Shown: positions 19,181 to 27,986, counted from the stretch's first letter. The stretch: DNA of 64,000 nucleotides from Sphingopyxis sp. HIX (GCF_001468285.1 NZ_LNSB01000002.1:105560-169559); one strand, 5' to 3'. A program made the numbers and translations. The notes: generated by a model from the sequence alone, not told the origin.

Positions 19181-19993
19181 ATGGGCCGGCTCCACTTGCA
19201 CCTCATATCCGATTCCACGGGCGAAACGCTCGAAAATATCGCGAAGGCGGCGATCGCGCAGTTCGACGATGTCGAGGTCGTGCGCCATTTCTGGCCGATG
19301 GTGCGCTCGGAATCGCATCTCGACCGGATCATGGCCGAGGTCGAGGCGAGCCCCGGCATGATCCTCTTCACCCTCGTCAACGGCGATTTGCGCGTTAGCC
19401 TCGAGCGCCGCGCCCGCGCGCGCGACCTGCCGCTCGTCGCCGCGCTCGATGCGGTCACCGACGCGCTGTCGCAGATGCTGGGACAAGAGGCGAAGGCACG
19501 CCCCGGCCGCCAGCATCAGCTCGACGCCGCCTATTTTGCGCGCGTCGAGGCGATCCAGTTCACCGTCGCGCACGACGACGGCATCGGCTGGGAAAATTGG
19601 GAACAGGCCGACATCGTGCTTGCCGGCGTGTCGCGGACCTCGAAGACCCCGACGAGCATCTATCTCGCCAACCGCGGTTTCAAGACCGCGAATATCCCGA
19701 TCGTCCCCGAATCGCCGCCGCCCTCGGCGCTCTACAATTTGAAAAAGCCGCTCGTCGTCGGGCTGACCACCGGGCTCGACCGGCTGGTGCAGGTGCGCCG
19801 CAACCGGCTGCTCGCGCTCAATCAGGCGCCCGAAACGCCCTATGTCGACGACGAACGCGTAAAGGCCGAGCTCGCCTTCGCGCGGCGGATGTTCGCCGAT
19901 AACGGCTGGCCGGTGATCGACGTGACGCGCCGCTCGATCGAGGAAACCGCCGCCGCGGTGATCAAGCTGGTCGAGGACCGTAGCGCGGCATGA
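19181..19993 (+). CDS. pyruvate, phosphate dikinase regulatory protein (PPSR/PDRP family, DUF299)
   Basis: Encodes 270 residues. Family members are both ADP-dependent kinase and phosphorylase for PEP synthase or pyruvate phosphate dikinase. Landmarks: LHLHLISDSTGETLENIAKA at the start, VSRTSKTPTSIYLANRG with the nucleotide-binding SRTSKTPT near residue 152, and GLTTGLDRLVQVRRNRL. The start at 19181 is the first Met giving the family N-terminus. It is the first gene right of the probable origin. Its stop overlaps the maf start by 4 bp. Confidence 0.93.
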   Translation: MGRLHLHLISDSTGETLENIAKAAIAQFDDVEVVRHFWPMVRSESHLDRIMAEVEASPGMILFTLVNGDLRVSLERRARARDLPLVAALDAVTDALSQMLGQEAKARPGRQHQLDAAYFARVEAIQFTVAHDDGIGWENWEQADIVLAGVSRTSKTPTSIYLANRGFKTANIPIVPESPPPSALYNLKKPLVVGLTTGLDRLVQVRRNRLLALNQAPETPYVDDERVKAELAFARRMFADNGWPVIDVTRRSIEETAAAVIKLVEDRSAA

Positions 19994-20586
19994 CCTTGCT
20001 GCTCGCATCGCAAAGCAGCGGCCGCGCCGCGATGCTCCGCGCTGCCGGGCTGAGCTTCGAAACCAGCGCCGCGCATGTCGACGAGGAGGGCCTGACCGCC
20101 GCGCTGCACGCCGAGGGCCAGAGCGCGCGCAACATCGCCGACGCGCTCGCCGAAGCGAAAGCGGTCAAGATTTCGTCGCGACTCCCCGGCGTGACCGTGC
20201 TCGGCGCCGACTCGACGCTGGCGCTGGACGACGGGGCGATGCTGACCAAGCCCGTCGATCCCGCCGAGGCCGCGAGCCATCTCCGCCGCATGGCAGGCAC
20301 CCGCCACCGCCTGTTCAGCGCGGTCGTCGCCGCACGCGAAGGCGCGCCCGTCTGGCGCGCGGTCGGCGAGGCCAAGCTCTGGATGCGCCCCTTGTCGGAC
20401 GCCTTCATCGCCGACTATGTCGCGCGCGAATGGGACAGCATCCGCTGGACCGTCGGCTGTTACGAAATCGAGGGAGCGGGCGTGCAACTCTTCGAACGGG
20501 TCGAGGGCGATCCCTGGACGATCATCGGCATGCCGATGCTGCCTTTGCTCGCCTGGCTGCGCGAGACCGGGCTCGCGGCGTCATGA
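19990..20586 (+). CDS. maf: Maf family nucleoside triphosphate pyrophosphatase
   Basis: Encodes 198 residues. It begins MTLLLASQSSGRAAMLRAAG, the Maf phosphate-binding loop, and has VLGADSTLALDDG and GTRHRLFSAVVAAREG in the middle, and GCYEIEGAGVQLFERVEGD near the end. Maf proteins hydrolyse non-canonical or methylated NTPs and have been linked to septum inhibition. It overlaps both neighbours by ATGA junctions (19990-19993, 20583-20586), giving strong coupling of PPSR-maf-aroE-coaE. Confidence 0.93.
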   Translation: MTLLLASQSSGRAAMLRAAGLSFETSAAHVDEEGLTAALHAEGQSARNIADALAEAKAVKISSRLPGVTVLGADSTLALDDGAMLTKPVDPAEAASHLRRMAGTRHRLFSAVVAAREGAPVWRAVGEAKLWMRPLSDAFIADYVAREWDSIRWTVGCYEIEGAGVQLFERVEGDPWTIIGMPMLPLLAWLRETGLAAS

Positions 20587-21395
20587 GCGTCCCTTATGCA
20601 GAGGTGATCGGCGACCCGATCGCGCAATCGAAATCGCCGCTGATTCATGGCTTCTGGCTGAAGGCGCTGGGTCTTGAGGGCGATTACCGCCGCGCGCATG
20701 TAAAGCCGGACGACCTCGCGGCCTTTATCGCCGAACGCCGCACCGATCCCGACTGGCGCGGCTGCAACGTCACCATCCCGCACAAGCTGGCGGTGATGGA
20801 CTATGTCGACGATCCCGGCGACGTGCGCGGCACGATCGGCGCGATGAACACGGTGGTGCGCCAGAAGGACGGCGCGCTGATCGGCACCAACACCGACGCC
20901 GCGGGCTTCTACGCCCCGCTCGCCGAGCTCGACCTTGCGGGTGCCCCGGTCGCCGTCGTGGGTGCCGGCGGCGCCGCGCGCGCGGTGCTCTTCGCGCTCG
21001 CCCGGGCCAACGTCGGGCACGTCACCATTCTCAACCGCTCGCCGCTCAAAGCGATGGGCCTGCTCGCGACCTTCGGGCTCAAGGGCGAGGTGCTCGCGCT
21101 CGATGCCGGCCTCCCGCCGGCCGCGCTGTTGGTGAACAGCAGCAGCCTCGGCATGAAGGACCAGCCGCCGCTCGAGCTCGACCTCTCGCCGCTCCCAGCC
21201 GACGCGATCGTCTACGACCTCGTCTATGCACCGCTGAAGACCGGGCTGCTCGCCGCCGCCGAGTCGCGCGGGCTCGACACCGTCGATGGTCTCGACATGC
21301 TGATCGGCCAGGCCGCGCTCGCCTTCGAACTCTTCTTCGGCAAGCCGCCGCCCGAGGGACGCGACGAGGAACTCCGCGATCTGCTGACGGCATGA
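20583..21395 (+). CDS. aroE: shikimate dehydrogenase
   Basis: Encodes 270 residues. It reduces 3-dehydroshikimate with NADPH in aromatic amino-acid synthesis. The N-terminal VIGDPIAQSKSPLIH holds the shikimate-binding SxS motif, NVTIPHKLAVMDY contains the catalytic lysine, and GTNTDAAGF the partner aspartate. The Rossmann motif VVGAGGAARAV lies near residue 123. The start overlaps the maf stop and the stop overlaps the coaE start, each by 4 bp. Confidence 0.96.
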   Translation: MSVPYAEVIGDPIAQSKSPLIHGFWLKALGLEGDYRRAHVKPDDLAAFIAERRTDPDWRGCNVTIPHKLAVMDYVDDPGDVRGTIGAMNTVVRQKDGALIGTNTDAAGFYAPLAELDLAGAPVAVVGAGGAARAVLFALARANVGHVTILNRSPLKAMGLLATFGLKGEVLALDAGLPPAALLVNSSSLGMKDQPPLELDLSPLPADAIVYDLVYAPLKTGLLAAAESRGLDTVDGLDMLIGQAALAFELFFGKPPPEGRDEELRDLLTA

Positions 21396-22015
21396 GCCAT
21401 TTCAAGCGCCCCGCCTCGCGGCTCCGCCGCCCCTTCCTCCTCGGCCTCACCGGCTCGATCGGCATGGGCAAATCGACCGCGGCGAAGATGTTCGAGGCCG
21501 AAGGCATTCCGGTGTTCGACGCCGATGCCGAGGTGCACCGGCTGCAGGGCCCCGGCGGCGCGCTCGTCGCCGCGATCGAGGCGCGATTTCCCGGTACCAC
21601 CGGGCCGAAGGGAGTCGACCGGCACAAACTGGGCGCGCAAGTGCTTGGCAACACGCACGAACTTGCGGCCCTGGAAGCCATCGTGCATCCCGCGGTCGGG
21701 CGTGCGCAGAAGCGCTTCCTCGCGCGGCACCGCGCGCGCGCCGTCGTCATCCTCGACATCCCCCTGCTGTTCGAAAAGGGCGGGTGGCGCCGCGTCGGCG
21801 CGATCGCGGTCGTGTCGGCGCCCGCCTGGATGCAACGCAAGCGCGTGATGCGCCGGCCGGGGATGACGCTCGCCAAGCTGCGCGCGGTCCGCCGTCTCCA
21901 GGTTCCCGACCGCGTCAAGCGCGCGCGCGCCGATTTCATCATCGAAACGGGCCGCCCCAAAAGCGCGACGCATCGCCAGATTCGCGCCATCGCCTCTTGT
22001 TTCCGCGCCCGATAG
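21392..22015 (+). CDS. coaE: dephospho-CoA kinase
   Basis: Encodes 207 residues. It phosphorylates dephospho-CoA in the last step of coenzyme A synthesis. The P-loop is GLTGSIGMGKST near residues 18-29, followed by GIPVFDADAEVHRL, and VVILDIPLLFEKGG in the middle. About 12 residues precede the usual family start, so initiation slightly downstream cannot be excluded, but the ATGA overlap with aroE supports 21392. Confidence 0.95.
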   Translation: MSHFKRPASRLRRPFLLGLTGSIGMGKSTAAKMFEAEGIPVFDADAEVHRLQGPGGALVAAIEARFPGTTGPKGVDRHKLGAQVLGNTHELAALEAIVHPAVGRAQKRFLARHRARAVVILDIPLLFEKGGWRRVGAIAVVSAPAWMQRKRVMRRPGMTLAKLRAVRRLQVPDRVKRARADFIIETGRPKSATHRQIRAIASCFRAR

Positions 22016-22034
22016 GGTCCAGATTAAAGCTTCG

Positions 22035-22733
22035 ATGCGCGAGATTATATTCGATACGGAAACCACGGGATTCGATCCCAAGACCGGGGACAGGCTGGTC
22101 GAAATCGGGTGCATCGAACTGGTCGACCGCCGCGAAACCGGCCAGACCTTCCACGCCTATTTCAACCCCGAGCGCGACATGCCCGCGGCCGCCGAAGCGG
22201 TGCACGGCCTGTCGATCGCGTTCCTCTCGGACAAGCCGCTCTTCGCGACGCGCGTCGACGACCTGATGGAATTTTTGGGCGACGCGCCGCTGATCGCGCA
22301 TAACGCCGCGTTCGATTTCGGCTTCGTCAACGCCGAGCTCGCGCGCGCCGGGCGCCCTGCGCTCGACATGGCGCGAATGCTGTGCACCGTGCAGATGGCG
22401 CGGAAGCTCCATCCGGGCGCGAAGCACAGCCTCGACGCGCTCTGCACGCGCTACGGCATCGACCGCAGCCACCGCGTCAAGCATGGCGCGCTGCTCGACG
22501 CCGAACTGCTCGCGCATCTCTATATCGAGATGACCGGCGGCCGCCAGATCGGCCTCGGCCTTGCCGCCGAGGCTCCCGCGCGCGCCGCGACCAGCGCCCC
22601 GACGTTCACACCTGCCGCGGCGCCGCAGGCGTTCCGCGAACCCCGCCCGCATGCCGCAACTCCCGCCGAACTGGCGCGTCATGCAGAGTTCGTTGCCAAG
22701 CTGACCCAACCGCTGTGGCACGATAGCCCGTGA
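22035..22733 (+). CDS. dnaQ: DNA polymerase III epsilon subunit (3'-5' proofreading exonuclease)
   Basis: Encodes 232 residues. Exonuclease motif I is FDTETTGFDP near residue 6, motif II is LIAHNAAFDFGFVN near 90, and motif III is KHGALLDAELLA with the catalytic His and Asp. The C-terminal 50 residues are Ala/Pro-rich and end with a short helix that should carry the alpha-subunit contact. It follows coaE by 19 bp and is the usual last member of the origin-side maf-aroE-coaE-dnaQ group. Confidence 0.96.
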   Translation: MREIIFDTETTGFDPKTGDRLVEIGCIELVDRRETGQTFHAYFNPERDMPAAAEAVHGLSIAFLSDKPLFATRVDDLMEFLGDAPLIAHNAAFDFGFVNAELARAGRPALDMARMLCTVQMARKLHPGAKHSLDALCTRYGIDRSHRVKHGALLDAELLAHLYIEMTGGRQIGLGLAAEAPARAATSAPTFTPAAAPQAFREPRPHAATPAELARHAEFVAKLTQPLWHDSP

Positions 22734-22779
22734 CGGCGGCTCCGGCCGCCGCCACCGAGACCCTGGAAGGAGAAGAATA

Positions 22780-23355
22780 ATGGAAATCCGCGTCTCTGGC
22801 CACCAGATCGAAACCGGCGAAGCGCTGCAGTCGCACGTCTCGGATCGGATGAACGCGATTGCCGACAAATATTTCTCCCGCGCGATCGGCGCGCACGCGA
22901 CCTTCGGCAAGGGGCCGCACGACAGTTTCCAGTGCGACATCGTCGCGCATGTGATGCAGGGGCTGGTGCTCAAGGGGCACGGCCAGGCGCAGGACGCGCA
23001 TGTCGCCTTCGAGGGCGCCGCGGAGCGCATCGAGAAGCAGCTGCGCCGCTATATGCGCCGCCTCAAGGACCGCAACAACGGTCCCGGCGCGCCGTCGCCG
23101 ACGGTCGACGAGATCCAGGACAATGCCGGCTACACCGTGTTCGACGCGGGCAGCGAGGAAGAGGATGCGGGTGACGCCCCCGCGATCATCGCCGAAACGC
23201 GCGTCGACATTCCGAACAGCAGCGTGTCCGACGCGGTGATGATGCTCGACCTCAGGAACACCAACGCCCTGCTCTTCGTCAACAGCAAGACCGGCGCGCA
23301 TAATATGGTCTATCGGCGGACCGACGGCACCATCGGCTGGGTCGAACCGCAATAG
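22780..23355 (+). CDS. hpf: ribosome hibernation promoting factor, long form (HPF/RaiA)
   Basis: Encodes 191 residues: an N-terminal S30AE domain (MEIRVSGHQIETGEALQSHV, with basic RYMRRLKDRNNG near residue 90), a linker, and a C-terminal dimerisation domain (NALLFVNSKTGAHNMVYRR, GTIGWVEPQ). The long form pairs ribosomes into inactive 100S dimers in stationary phase. AAGGAGAAGAATA precedes the start, a strong ribosome site. In many proteobacteria hpf follows rpoN and precedes ptsN; here ptsN follows but rpoN is absent. Confidence 0.95.
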   Translation: MEIRVSGHQIETGEALQSHVSDRMNAIADKYFSRAIGAHATFGKGPHDSFQCDIVAHVMQGLVLKGHGQAQDAHVAFEGAAERIEKQLRRYMRRLKDRNNGPGAPSPTVDEIQDNAGYTVFDAGSEEEDAGDAPAIIAETRVDIPNSSVSDAVMMLDLRNTNALLFVNSKTGAHNMVYRRTDGTIGWVEPQ

Positions 23356-23368
23356 GACTGGATTTTCT

Positions 23369-23432
23369 CCGCCATCCGGCCTAAGGGCCGCGCCCAACGA
23401 TACCAGCATGGTACCCGGGGCCGCGATGGCGG
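23369..23432. repeat. nested inverted repeat between hpf and ptsN
   Basis: CCGCCATCCGGCC at 23369-23381 pairs with GGCCGCGATGGCGG at 23419-23432, and a smaller TACCA-GCA-TGGTA hairpin sits inside. It could be a 3'-end structure for hpf or a leader element for ptsN. No T-tract follows, so it is not a standard terminator. Confidence 0.5.
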
Positions 23433-23513
23433 GGGCCGTCACGACGATATGGATCGCACGCCAATTGGGGCGACCTCGGCCTTTGCCGGGTTGATTGAGA
23501 TTTGACCAGACCG

Positions 23514-23978
23514 ATGAACCTTTCTTCCCTTCTCTATCCGGCGACCGTGCGCGCGCACGTCCAGCTCGATTCGAAAAAGGCCCTCTTCCCGTTCGTCGGC
23601 GATCTCGCCGCGCGCTCGCTCGGGCTCGATTCGGGCGAGGTCAGCGAGGCTTTGCTCGAGCGCGAGCGCCTCGGCTCGACCGGTTTCGGCCGCGGCATTG
23701 CGCTGCCGCACGCCAAGATGGCCGACCTCACCGGGGTCCGCGGCCTCTTCCTCCAGCTCGCGCGACCGATCGATTTCCAGGCCGTCGACGGGCTGCCCGT
23801 CGACCTGCTGTTCGTGCTGCTCTCGCCGCTCGACGCCGGCGCCGACCATCTGAAGGCGCTCGCGGGGGTGTCGCGCATGCTCCGCAACGAGGCGATCGCC
23901 GACCGCCTGCGCGGCGCCAAGAGCGACGAAGCGCTCTACGCTTTGCTCGCTGACGGCGAAACGCGTGACGCGGCTTAA
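23514..23978 (+). CDS. ptsN: PTS system IIA(Ntr)-like regulatory protein
   Basis: Encodes 154 residues. The phosphorylated histidine is in GRGIALPHAKM near residue 67, the typical EIIA(Ntr)/fructose-type active site. FLQLARPIDFQAVDGLPVDL and LFVLLSPLDAGADHLK match the family. It has a regulatory role in nitrogen and potassium balance rather than sugar transport. The start is uncertain: ATG at 23514 gives the family N-terminus, while a TTG at 23502 would add four residues; neither has a strong ribosome site. Confidence 0.92.
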   Translation: MNLSSLLYPATVRAHVQLDSKKALFPFVGDLAARSLGLDSGEVSEALLERERLGSTGFGRGIALPHAKMADLTGVRGLFLQLARPIDFQAVDGLPVDLLFVLLSPLDAGADHLKALAGVSRMLRNEAIADRLRGAKSDEALYALLADGETRDAA

Positions 23979-23993
23979 GATCCGCTTTTCCAC

Positions 23994-24332
23994 ATGACGC
24001 GGCTCACCAGCCGCTTCCTCATCGATCTGCTCTGCCGCCGCACCGAAGCCGCGGGCGGCTTTGCGACCGTCCTCGCCTCGGGCGACGACCAGTCGGGGGT
24101 CATCCTGATCCAGTGCAGCGAGCGCGGGGCCCTTGGTCCGCTGCTCGAACGGCGTTTCGCGATGGCGGCCGGCTATGTCTGGGAGGATGTGGGCGCCACC
24201 GCCGGCACCGACGAAACGGCGCGCGCCGCCTATCGCGAGCGGCGCAAAAAGGCCGACCCCGACCTCTGGATCGTCGAACTGGACATCGCAGATGCGCCAC
24301 GACTCGTCGCCGAGTGGGGCGCTTTGGCTTGA
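23994..24332 (+). CDS. DUF1491 family protein
   Basis: Encodes 112 residues: RLTSRFLIDLLCRRTEAAGG at the start, then VLASGDDQSGVILIQ, and RRKKADPDLWIVELDI near the end. These match the alphaproteobacterial DUF1491 family; no function is known to me. It follows ptsN by 15 bp and likely shares its transcript. A TTGACA promoter-like element overlaps its stop codon. Confidence 0.85.
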   Translation: MTRLTSRFLIDLLCRRTEAAGGFATVLASGDDQSGVILIQCSERGALGPLLERRFAMAAGYVWEDVGATAGTDETARAAYRERRKKADPDLWIVELDIADAPRLVAEWGALA

Positions 24333-24491
24333 CATTGTTGCGCCGCACAATAAGTGGCGCCCTCAGATTAACGCGTAGGTCGCTCCGCGGGTTGCATCGG
24401 CTCTGAGCCGAGACACCCGGTCCAACGGTTCGGACACGCAGTCGGATGACTGCCGCAGGCGGGTACAAGAACAAGTCCCCCGCCTGTTTTT
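24329..24491 (+). ncRNA. candidate small RNA or structured leader upstream of the SleB-type gene
   Basis: A TTGACA at 24329-24334 is followed 14-16 bp later by a weak AATAAG/TAAGTG -10. Downstream are several stem-loops: CGGCTCTGAGCCG near 24400, GCAGTC-GGAT-GACTGC at 24438-24453, then a textbook terminator ending at 24491. With the start near 24360 the transcript would be about 130 nt. It contains no open frame of note. It could be a free small RNA or an attenuating leader of the hydrolase gene at 24526. I do not recognise a known family. Confidence 0.5.
24456..24491 (+). terminator. intrinsic terminator
   Basis: CAGGCGGG at 24456-24463 pairs with CCCGCCTG at 24479-24486, then TTTTT at 24487-24491. 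It lies only 35 bp upstream of the SleB-type gene, so it ends either the DUF1491 transcript or a small RNA, or attenuates the hydrolase. Confidence 0.85.
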
Positions 24492-24525
24492 CTTTGGCCG
24501 GTCAGCCGCCCTTTTGACGGATTTT

Positions 24526-25182
24526 ATGAGTCGCATTTTGAACGTCGCCAGCGTGGCCGCCGTCGGCATGACCGTCGCCACCATGCTGGTCATGGCGGAA
24601 CCCGGTTTCGCCAATGATCTGGCCGCCGAGGCCAGCCTGCCCCTCGCAGCCTCGTCGAGCCAAGTGCCCGAGCTGCTTCAGCGGGCGGATCTTTCGACCG
24701 ATATGACGGTCGAAACCCCCAAGATCGACGAAGATCAGCCCGCCGAGCCCGTCAAGGCGCCGGTGAGCGCCGAATCGCTCGCCGCGCTCGTCGCCGCGAC
24801 GCCGGTTCCGGACACGCTCGATCCCGAACTGCGCTGCCTCGCCGGCGCGGTCTATTTCGAAGCGCGCGGCGAATCGCTCTCGGGCCAGCTCGCGGTCGCG
24901 CATGTGGTGATCAACCGCGCCGAATCGGGCCGCTTCCCGACCAGCCTCTGCGGCGTCGTCCACCAGCCGAGCCAGTTCAGCTTCGTGCGCGGCGGCAAGA
25001 TGCCCGCGATCCGCGAATCCTCGACGCTCTGGTCGAACGCCGTTGCCATCGCACAGATCGCGCGCAGCGACAGCTGGAAGAACCAGGCGCCCGGCGCGCT
25101 CTTCTTCCACGCACGCCACGTCTCGCCCGGCTGGCGCAAGACGCGCATCGCGCAGATCGACAATCACATCTTCTATCGCTGA
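24526..25182 (+). CDS. cell wall hydrolase, SleB type (Hydrolase_2 domain), exported
   Basis: Encodes 218 residues. The N-terminus (VASVAAVGMTVATMLVMAEPGFA) is a signal peptide. The catalytic region runs from about residue 100: LRCLAGAVYFEARGES with the key glutamate, VAHVVINRAESGRFP, and GVVHQPSQFSFV, ending IAQIDNHIFYR. This is the SleB/CwlJ-like domain that cleaves peptidoglycan. The ATG at 24526 is taken; an upstream TTG at 24514 is in frame but less likely. Confidence 0.92.
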   Translation: MSRILNVASVAAVGMTVATMLVMAEPGFANDLAAEASLPLAASSSQVPELLQRADLSTDMTVETPKIDEDQPAEPVKAPVSAESLAALVAATPVPDTLDPELRCLAGAVYFEARGESLSGQLAVAHVVINRAESGRFPTSLCGVVHQPSQFSFVRGGKMPAIRESSTLWSNAVAIAQIARSDSWKNQAPGALFFHARHVSPGWRKTRIAQIDNHIFYR

Positions 25183-25248
25183 CGATGGCGGGATGCGGCC
25201 TGCATCCCGTTCATTGCCAAGCCATAATAGCTGGCGCATGATGCGGCC

Positions 25249-25860
25249 ATGAAGCTTCATCACAACGTCGCCCTGCTCGCCGCAGCGGCGCTGGTGCTCG
25301 GCGGTTGCGCAACCGCCGTCCCCCCCGTCGAAGTCACGCGCTTCCACAACGCCGCGCCCGCCTGGGCGCCCGGCACGCGCTACGCCATCGCGACCGCGCC
25401 GCTCGATGGCCCGGCCGCGAGCATGCCGCCGATCGAATGGAACAGCTATCGCGCCGCGGTCGACCAGCAGCTCCAGCGCCAGGGTCTCGTCGCCGCGGGC
25501 GCGGGCGACCGCGCGCCCTTGCTCGTGCGCATCGATTTCGTGCGCAGCGAACGCGAGCGCGGCGGCGGCAACTCACCGGTTTCGGTCGGTGTCGGCGGAT
25601 CGACCGGCGGTTACCGCTCGGGCGTCGGGCTCGGCATCGGCTTCAGCCTCGGCGGCGGTCCGCGCCGGATCTATGACATCGAGCTCGCTGTGCGCATCGA
25701 CGATTCTGCCAGCGGTAATGCGCTCTGGGAAGGGCGCGCGATCGCCGCCATCCCGGCGAAGGCGCCCGCGGCACAGCCGTCGCTCGCTGCCGCAAAATTG
25801 GCCGAGGCCCTATTCAAGGACTTCCCCGGCGAATCGGGACGCACTATCAGCGTCCCATGA
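25249..25860 (+). CDS. DUF4136 domain lipoprotein
   Basis: Encodes 203 residues with a lipobox (ALVLGGC) placing the acylated cysteine at residue 20. The mature protein has ALYS-like family blocks: [31 protein letters not shown], then a glycine-rich [19 protein letters not shown], and [13 protein letters not shown]. This is the pattern of DUF4136 envelope lipoproteins, function unknown. Its stop overlaps the next start by 4 bp (ATGA). Confidence 0.85.
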   Translation: MKLHHNVALLAAAALVLGGCATAVPPVEVTRFHNAAPAWAPGTRYAIATAPLDGPAASMPPIEWNSYRAAVDQQLQRQGLVAAGAGDRAPLLVRIDFVRSERERGGGNSPVSVGVGGSTGGYRSGVGLGIGFSLGGGPRRIYDIELAVRIDDSASGNALWEGRAIAAIPAKAPAAQPSLAAAKLAEALFKDFPGESGRTISVP

Positions 25861-26978
25861 CCATCAGCATCGACGCCGCCTTCGACAGCGGCAATATCGT
25901 CGTGGAGTCGCTCGCCGGCACCACCGCCCGGCTTTCGATCCGCAAGGACCGCGAATCCGACTTCTTCCAATGGTTCCACTTCCGCGTCGGCTGCCAGACC
26001 GGCGACGCGCTGGAACTGGCGATCACCGGCCTAGCCTCTTCGGCCTATCCCGACGGCTGGCCCGACTATGCCGTCTGCGCCAGCACCGACCGCGAACATT
26101 GGTTCCGCCTCGACACGCGATACGACGCCGCGACCGATGGCGGCTCGCTGATCTTGACCCACACCGCCGAAAGCCCGATCCTGTGGGTGGCCTATTTTGC
26201 ACCCTATTCGATGGAACGTCACCACGATCTTGTCGCCTCGGTCGCCGAATGCGAGGGCGTCACCTATCGCTGCCTCGGCCACAGCCTCGAGGGCCAGCCG
26301 ATCGACTGCCTCGAAATGGGCACCGGCGACACGCAGGTCTGGCTCTACGCGCGCCAGCATCCGGGCGAGAGCATGGCCGAATGGTGGATGGAAGGCGCGC
26401 TCGAAAAGCTCACCGACCCCGCCGACCCGCACGCGCGCTCGCTGCGCCAGAAATGCCGCTTCCACGTCGTGCCCAACATGAATCCCGACGGCTCGCGCCG
26501 CGGCCATTTGCGCACCAATTTTGCCGGCGTGAACCTCAATCGCGAATGGCACGAGCCGACGCCCGAGCGCAGCCCCGAGGTGCTCTGCGTCCGCAATGCG
26601 ATGGACGAAAGCGGCGTCGACTGGGCGATGGACGTTCACGGCGACGAAGCGATTCCCGCGGTCTTCTTCGCGGGCTTCGAGGGCATTCCCTCGCTCAAGG
26701 CCGAGCAGATGGACAAATATAAGGCATTCCAGGCGGCGCTCGCCGCCGCGACGCCCGATTTCCAGGTCGATCTCGGCTATGTCGAATCGGCGCCGGGGCA
26801 AGCCAATCTGACGATGTCGACGACGCAGCTCGCCGAACGCTATGGCGCGGTGTCGATGACGCTCGAAATGCCCTTCAAGGACAATCGCGACCTGCCCGAC
26901 CCGGTTCAGGGCTGGTCGCCCGAACGCTCGAAGCTGCTCGCGCACGCGTGCCTCTCGACGCTGGACGGCATTTTGTGA
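25857..26978 (+). CDS. M14-type cytosolic zinc carboxypeptidase
   Basis: Encodes 373 residues. An N-terminal beta-sandwich domain (to about residue 120) precedes the peptidase. Zinc ligands are in QHPGES near residue 168 (HxxE), with the third ligand in [12 protein letters not shown] near residue 262; [15 protein letters not shown] is the substrate-binding block, and [11 protein letters not shown] carries the catalytic glutamate. This is the bacterial relative of cytosolic carboxypeptidases that trim peptides. It is coupled to the lipoprotein upstream (ATGA) and the acetyltransferase downstream (GTGA). Confidence 0.93.
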   Translation: MTISIDAAFDSGNIVVESLAGTTARLSIRKDRESDFFQWFHFRVGCQTGDALELAITGLASSAYPDGWPDYAVCASTDREHWFRLDTRYDAATDGGSLILTHTAESPILWVAYFAPYSMERHHDLVASVAECEGVTYRCLGHSLEGQPIDCLEMGTGDTQVWLYARQHPGESMAEWWMEGALEKLTDPADPHARSLRQKCRFHVVPNMNPDGSRRGHLRTNFAGVNLNREWHEPTPERSPEVLCVRNAMDESGVDWAMDVHGDEAIPAVFFAGFEGIPSLKAEQMDKYKAFQAALAAATPDFQVDLGYVESAPGQANLTMSTTQLAERYGAVSMTLEMPFKDNRDLPDPVQGWSPERSKLLAHACLSTLDGIL

Positions 26979-27451
26979 GTTCCGATGGCGGCGCCTGGCG
27001 CATCGTCGAGGACGATCTGTCGGGGGCCGCCATCCGCGCGCTGCTCGAACGGCATTTCGCGGGCATGCTCGCCAATTCGCCGGCGGGCAGCTGCCACTTC
27101 CTCGATTTCGACGGCCTGCGCGCGGGGGATGTGACCTTCTGGTCGATCCACCGCGGCGGCGATCTCGCGGGCTGCGGCGCGCTCAAGATGCTCGACGCCG
27201 CGCACAGCGAGATCAAGTCGATGCGCACCCATGACGCGTTTTTGCGCCAAGGCGTCGCCGCCCGCATGCTGGGTCATATCCTCGCCGAAGCCCGCGCTCG
27301 CGGCGCCGGACGGCTCAGCCTCGAAACCGGATCGAGCCCCGCCTTCGAACCCGCGCTAGCGCTCTATCGGCGCTACGGCTTCGAAGATTGCGAGCCCTTC
27401 GCCGATTACAAGCCCGATCCCTTCAGCCGCTTCATGACGCGCGCGCTCTAG
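26975..27451 (+). CDS. GNAT family N-acetyltransferase
   Basis: Encodes 158 residues from a GTG at 26975 that overlaps the preceding TGA. The acetyl-CoA-binding segment is [18 protein letters not shown] near residue 90 (RxxGxA form), with [20 protein letters not shown] and [12 protein letters not shown] after it, the usual C-terminal GNAT block. The substrate is unknown. The position at the end of a coupled trio suggests processing of peptides or amino compounds released by the carboxypeptidase. Confidence 0.88.
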   Translation: MSSDGGAWRIVEDDLSGAAIRALLERHFAGMLANSPAGSCHFLDFDGLRAGDVTFWSIHRGGDLAGCGALKMLDAAHSEIKSMRTHDAFLRQGVAARMLGHILAEARARGAGRLSLETGSSPAFEPALALYRRYGFEDCEPFADYKPDPFSRFMTRAL

Positions 27452-27460
27452 AAACGAAAA

Positions 27461-27488
27461 CGGGGTCCGGAAGGGACTCCGGACCCCG
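27461..27488 (-). terminator. terminator of the hsp20 gene
   Basis: CGGGGTCCGG at 27461-27470 pairs perfectly with CCGGACCCCG at 27479-27488. Read on the minus strand it is followed by TTTTCGTTTC, as expected for the end of the Hsp20 transcript. On the plus strand, after the acetyltransferase gene, no T-tract follows, but the stem may still slow polymerase. Confidence 0.85.
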
Positions 27489-27523
27489 CTGATTGCCCCG
27501 AGGGGCTGAGACAAGATGGCGCG

Positions 27524-27979
27524 TTACGCGGCCTTCTTGTCCTCGATCACCGGCTGCGCGCCGCCGATCGCGATCTTGTGCGGCTTCATCGCCTCGGGCA
27601 CTTCGCGCACCAGGTCGATCGCGAGCAGCCCGTCGGACAGGTCGGCCTTGTCGACCCGCACAAAATCGGCGAGCTGGAAGCGGCGCTCGAAGGCGCGCGT
27701 CGCGATGCCGCTATAAAGCAGCTGGCGCTCTTCGCCCTCGGGCGCGGGCGCCTTGCGGCCGCTGACGGTCAGCATGTTCTGCTGCGCGGTGATGTCGATT
27801 TCCTGCGACTTGAAGCCCGCGACCGCGACGGTGATGCGGAAATGGTCGTCGGCGACCTTCTCGATGTCGAAGGGCGGATAATTTTCGGCGCCCGAACCGC
27901 CGGTCTCGAGGAAATCGAACAACCGGTCGAACCCGACGGTCGAACGGCGATAGGGGGTCCAGTCGAAGCTGTTACGCAT
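27524..27979 (-). CDS. Hsp20/alpha-crystallin small heat-shock protein (IbpA-like)
   Basis: Encodes 151 residues: MRNSFDWTPYRRSTVGFDRL, then PFDIEKVADDHFRITVAVAG opening the alpha-crystallin domain, and GIATRAFERRFQLADFV with the conserved core; GLLAIDLVREVPEAMKPH ends it. It holds unfolding proteins during heat stress. The start at 27979 is preceded by AAGGAAG. The upstream region carries a sigma-32-like promoter and a ROSE-like hairpin hiding the ribosome site, so expression is probably controlled both transcriptionally and by RNA melting. Confidence 0.95.
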   Translation of the reverse strand: MRNSFDWTPYRRSTVGFDRLFDFLETGGSGAENYPPFDIEKVADDHFRITVAVAGFKSQEIDITAQQNMLTVSGRKAPAPEGEERQLLYSGIATRAFERRFQLADFVRVDKADLSDGLLAIDLVREVPEAMKPHKIAIGGAQPVIEDKKAA

Positions 27980-27986
27980 GGTCTTT

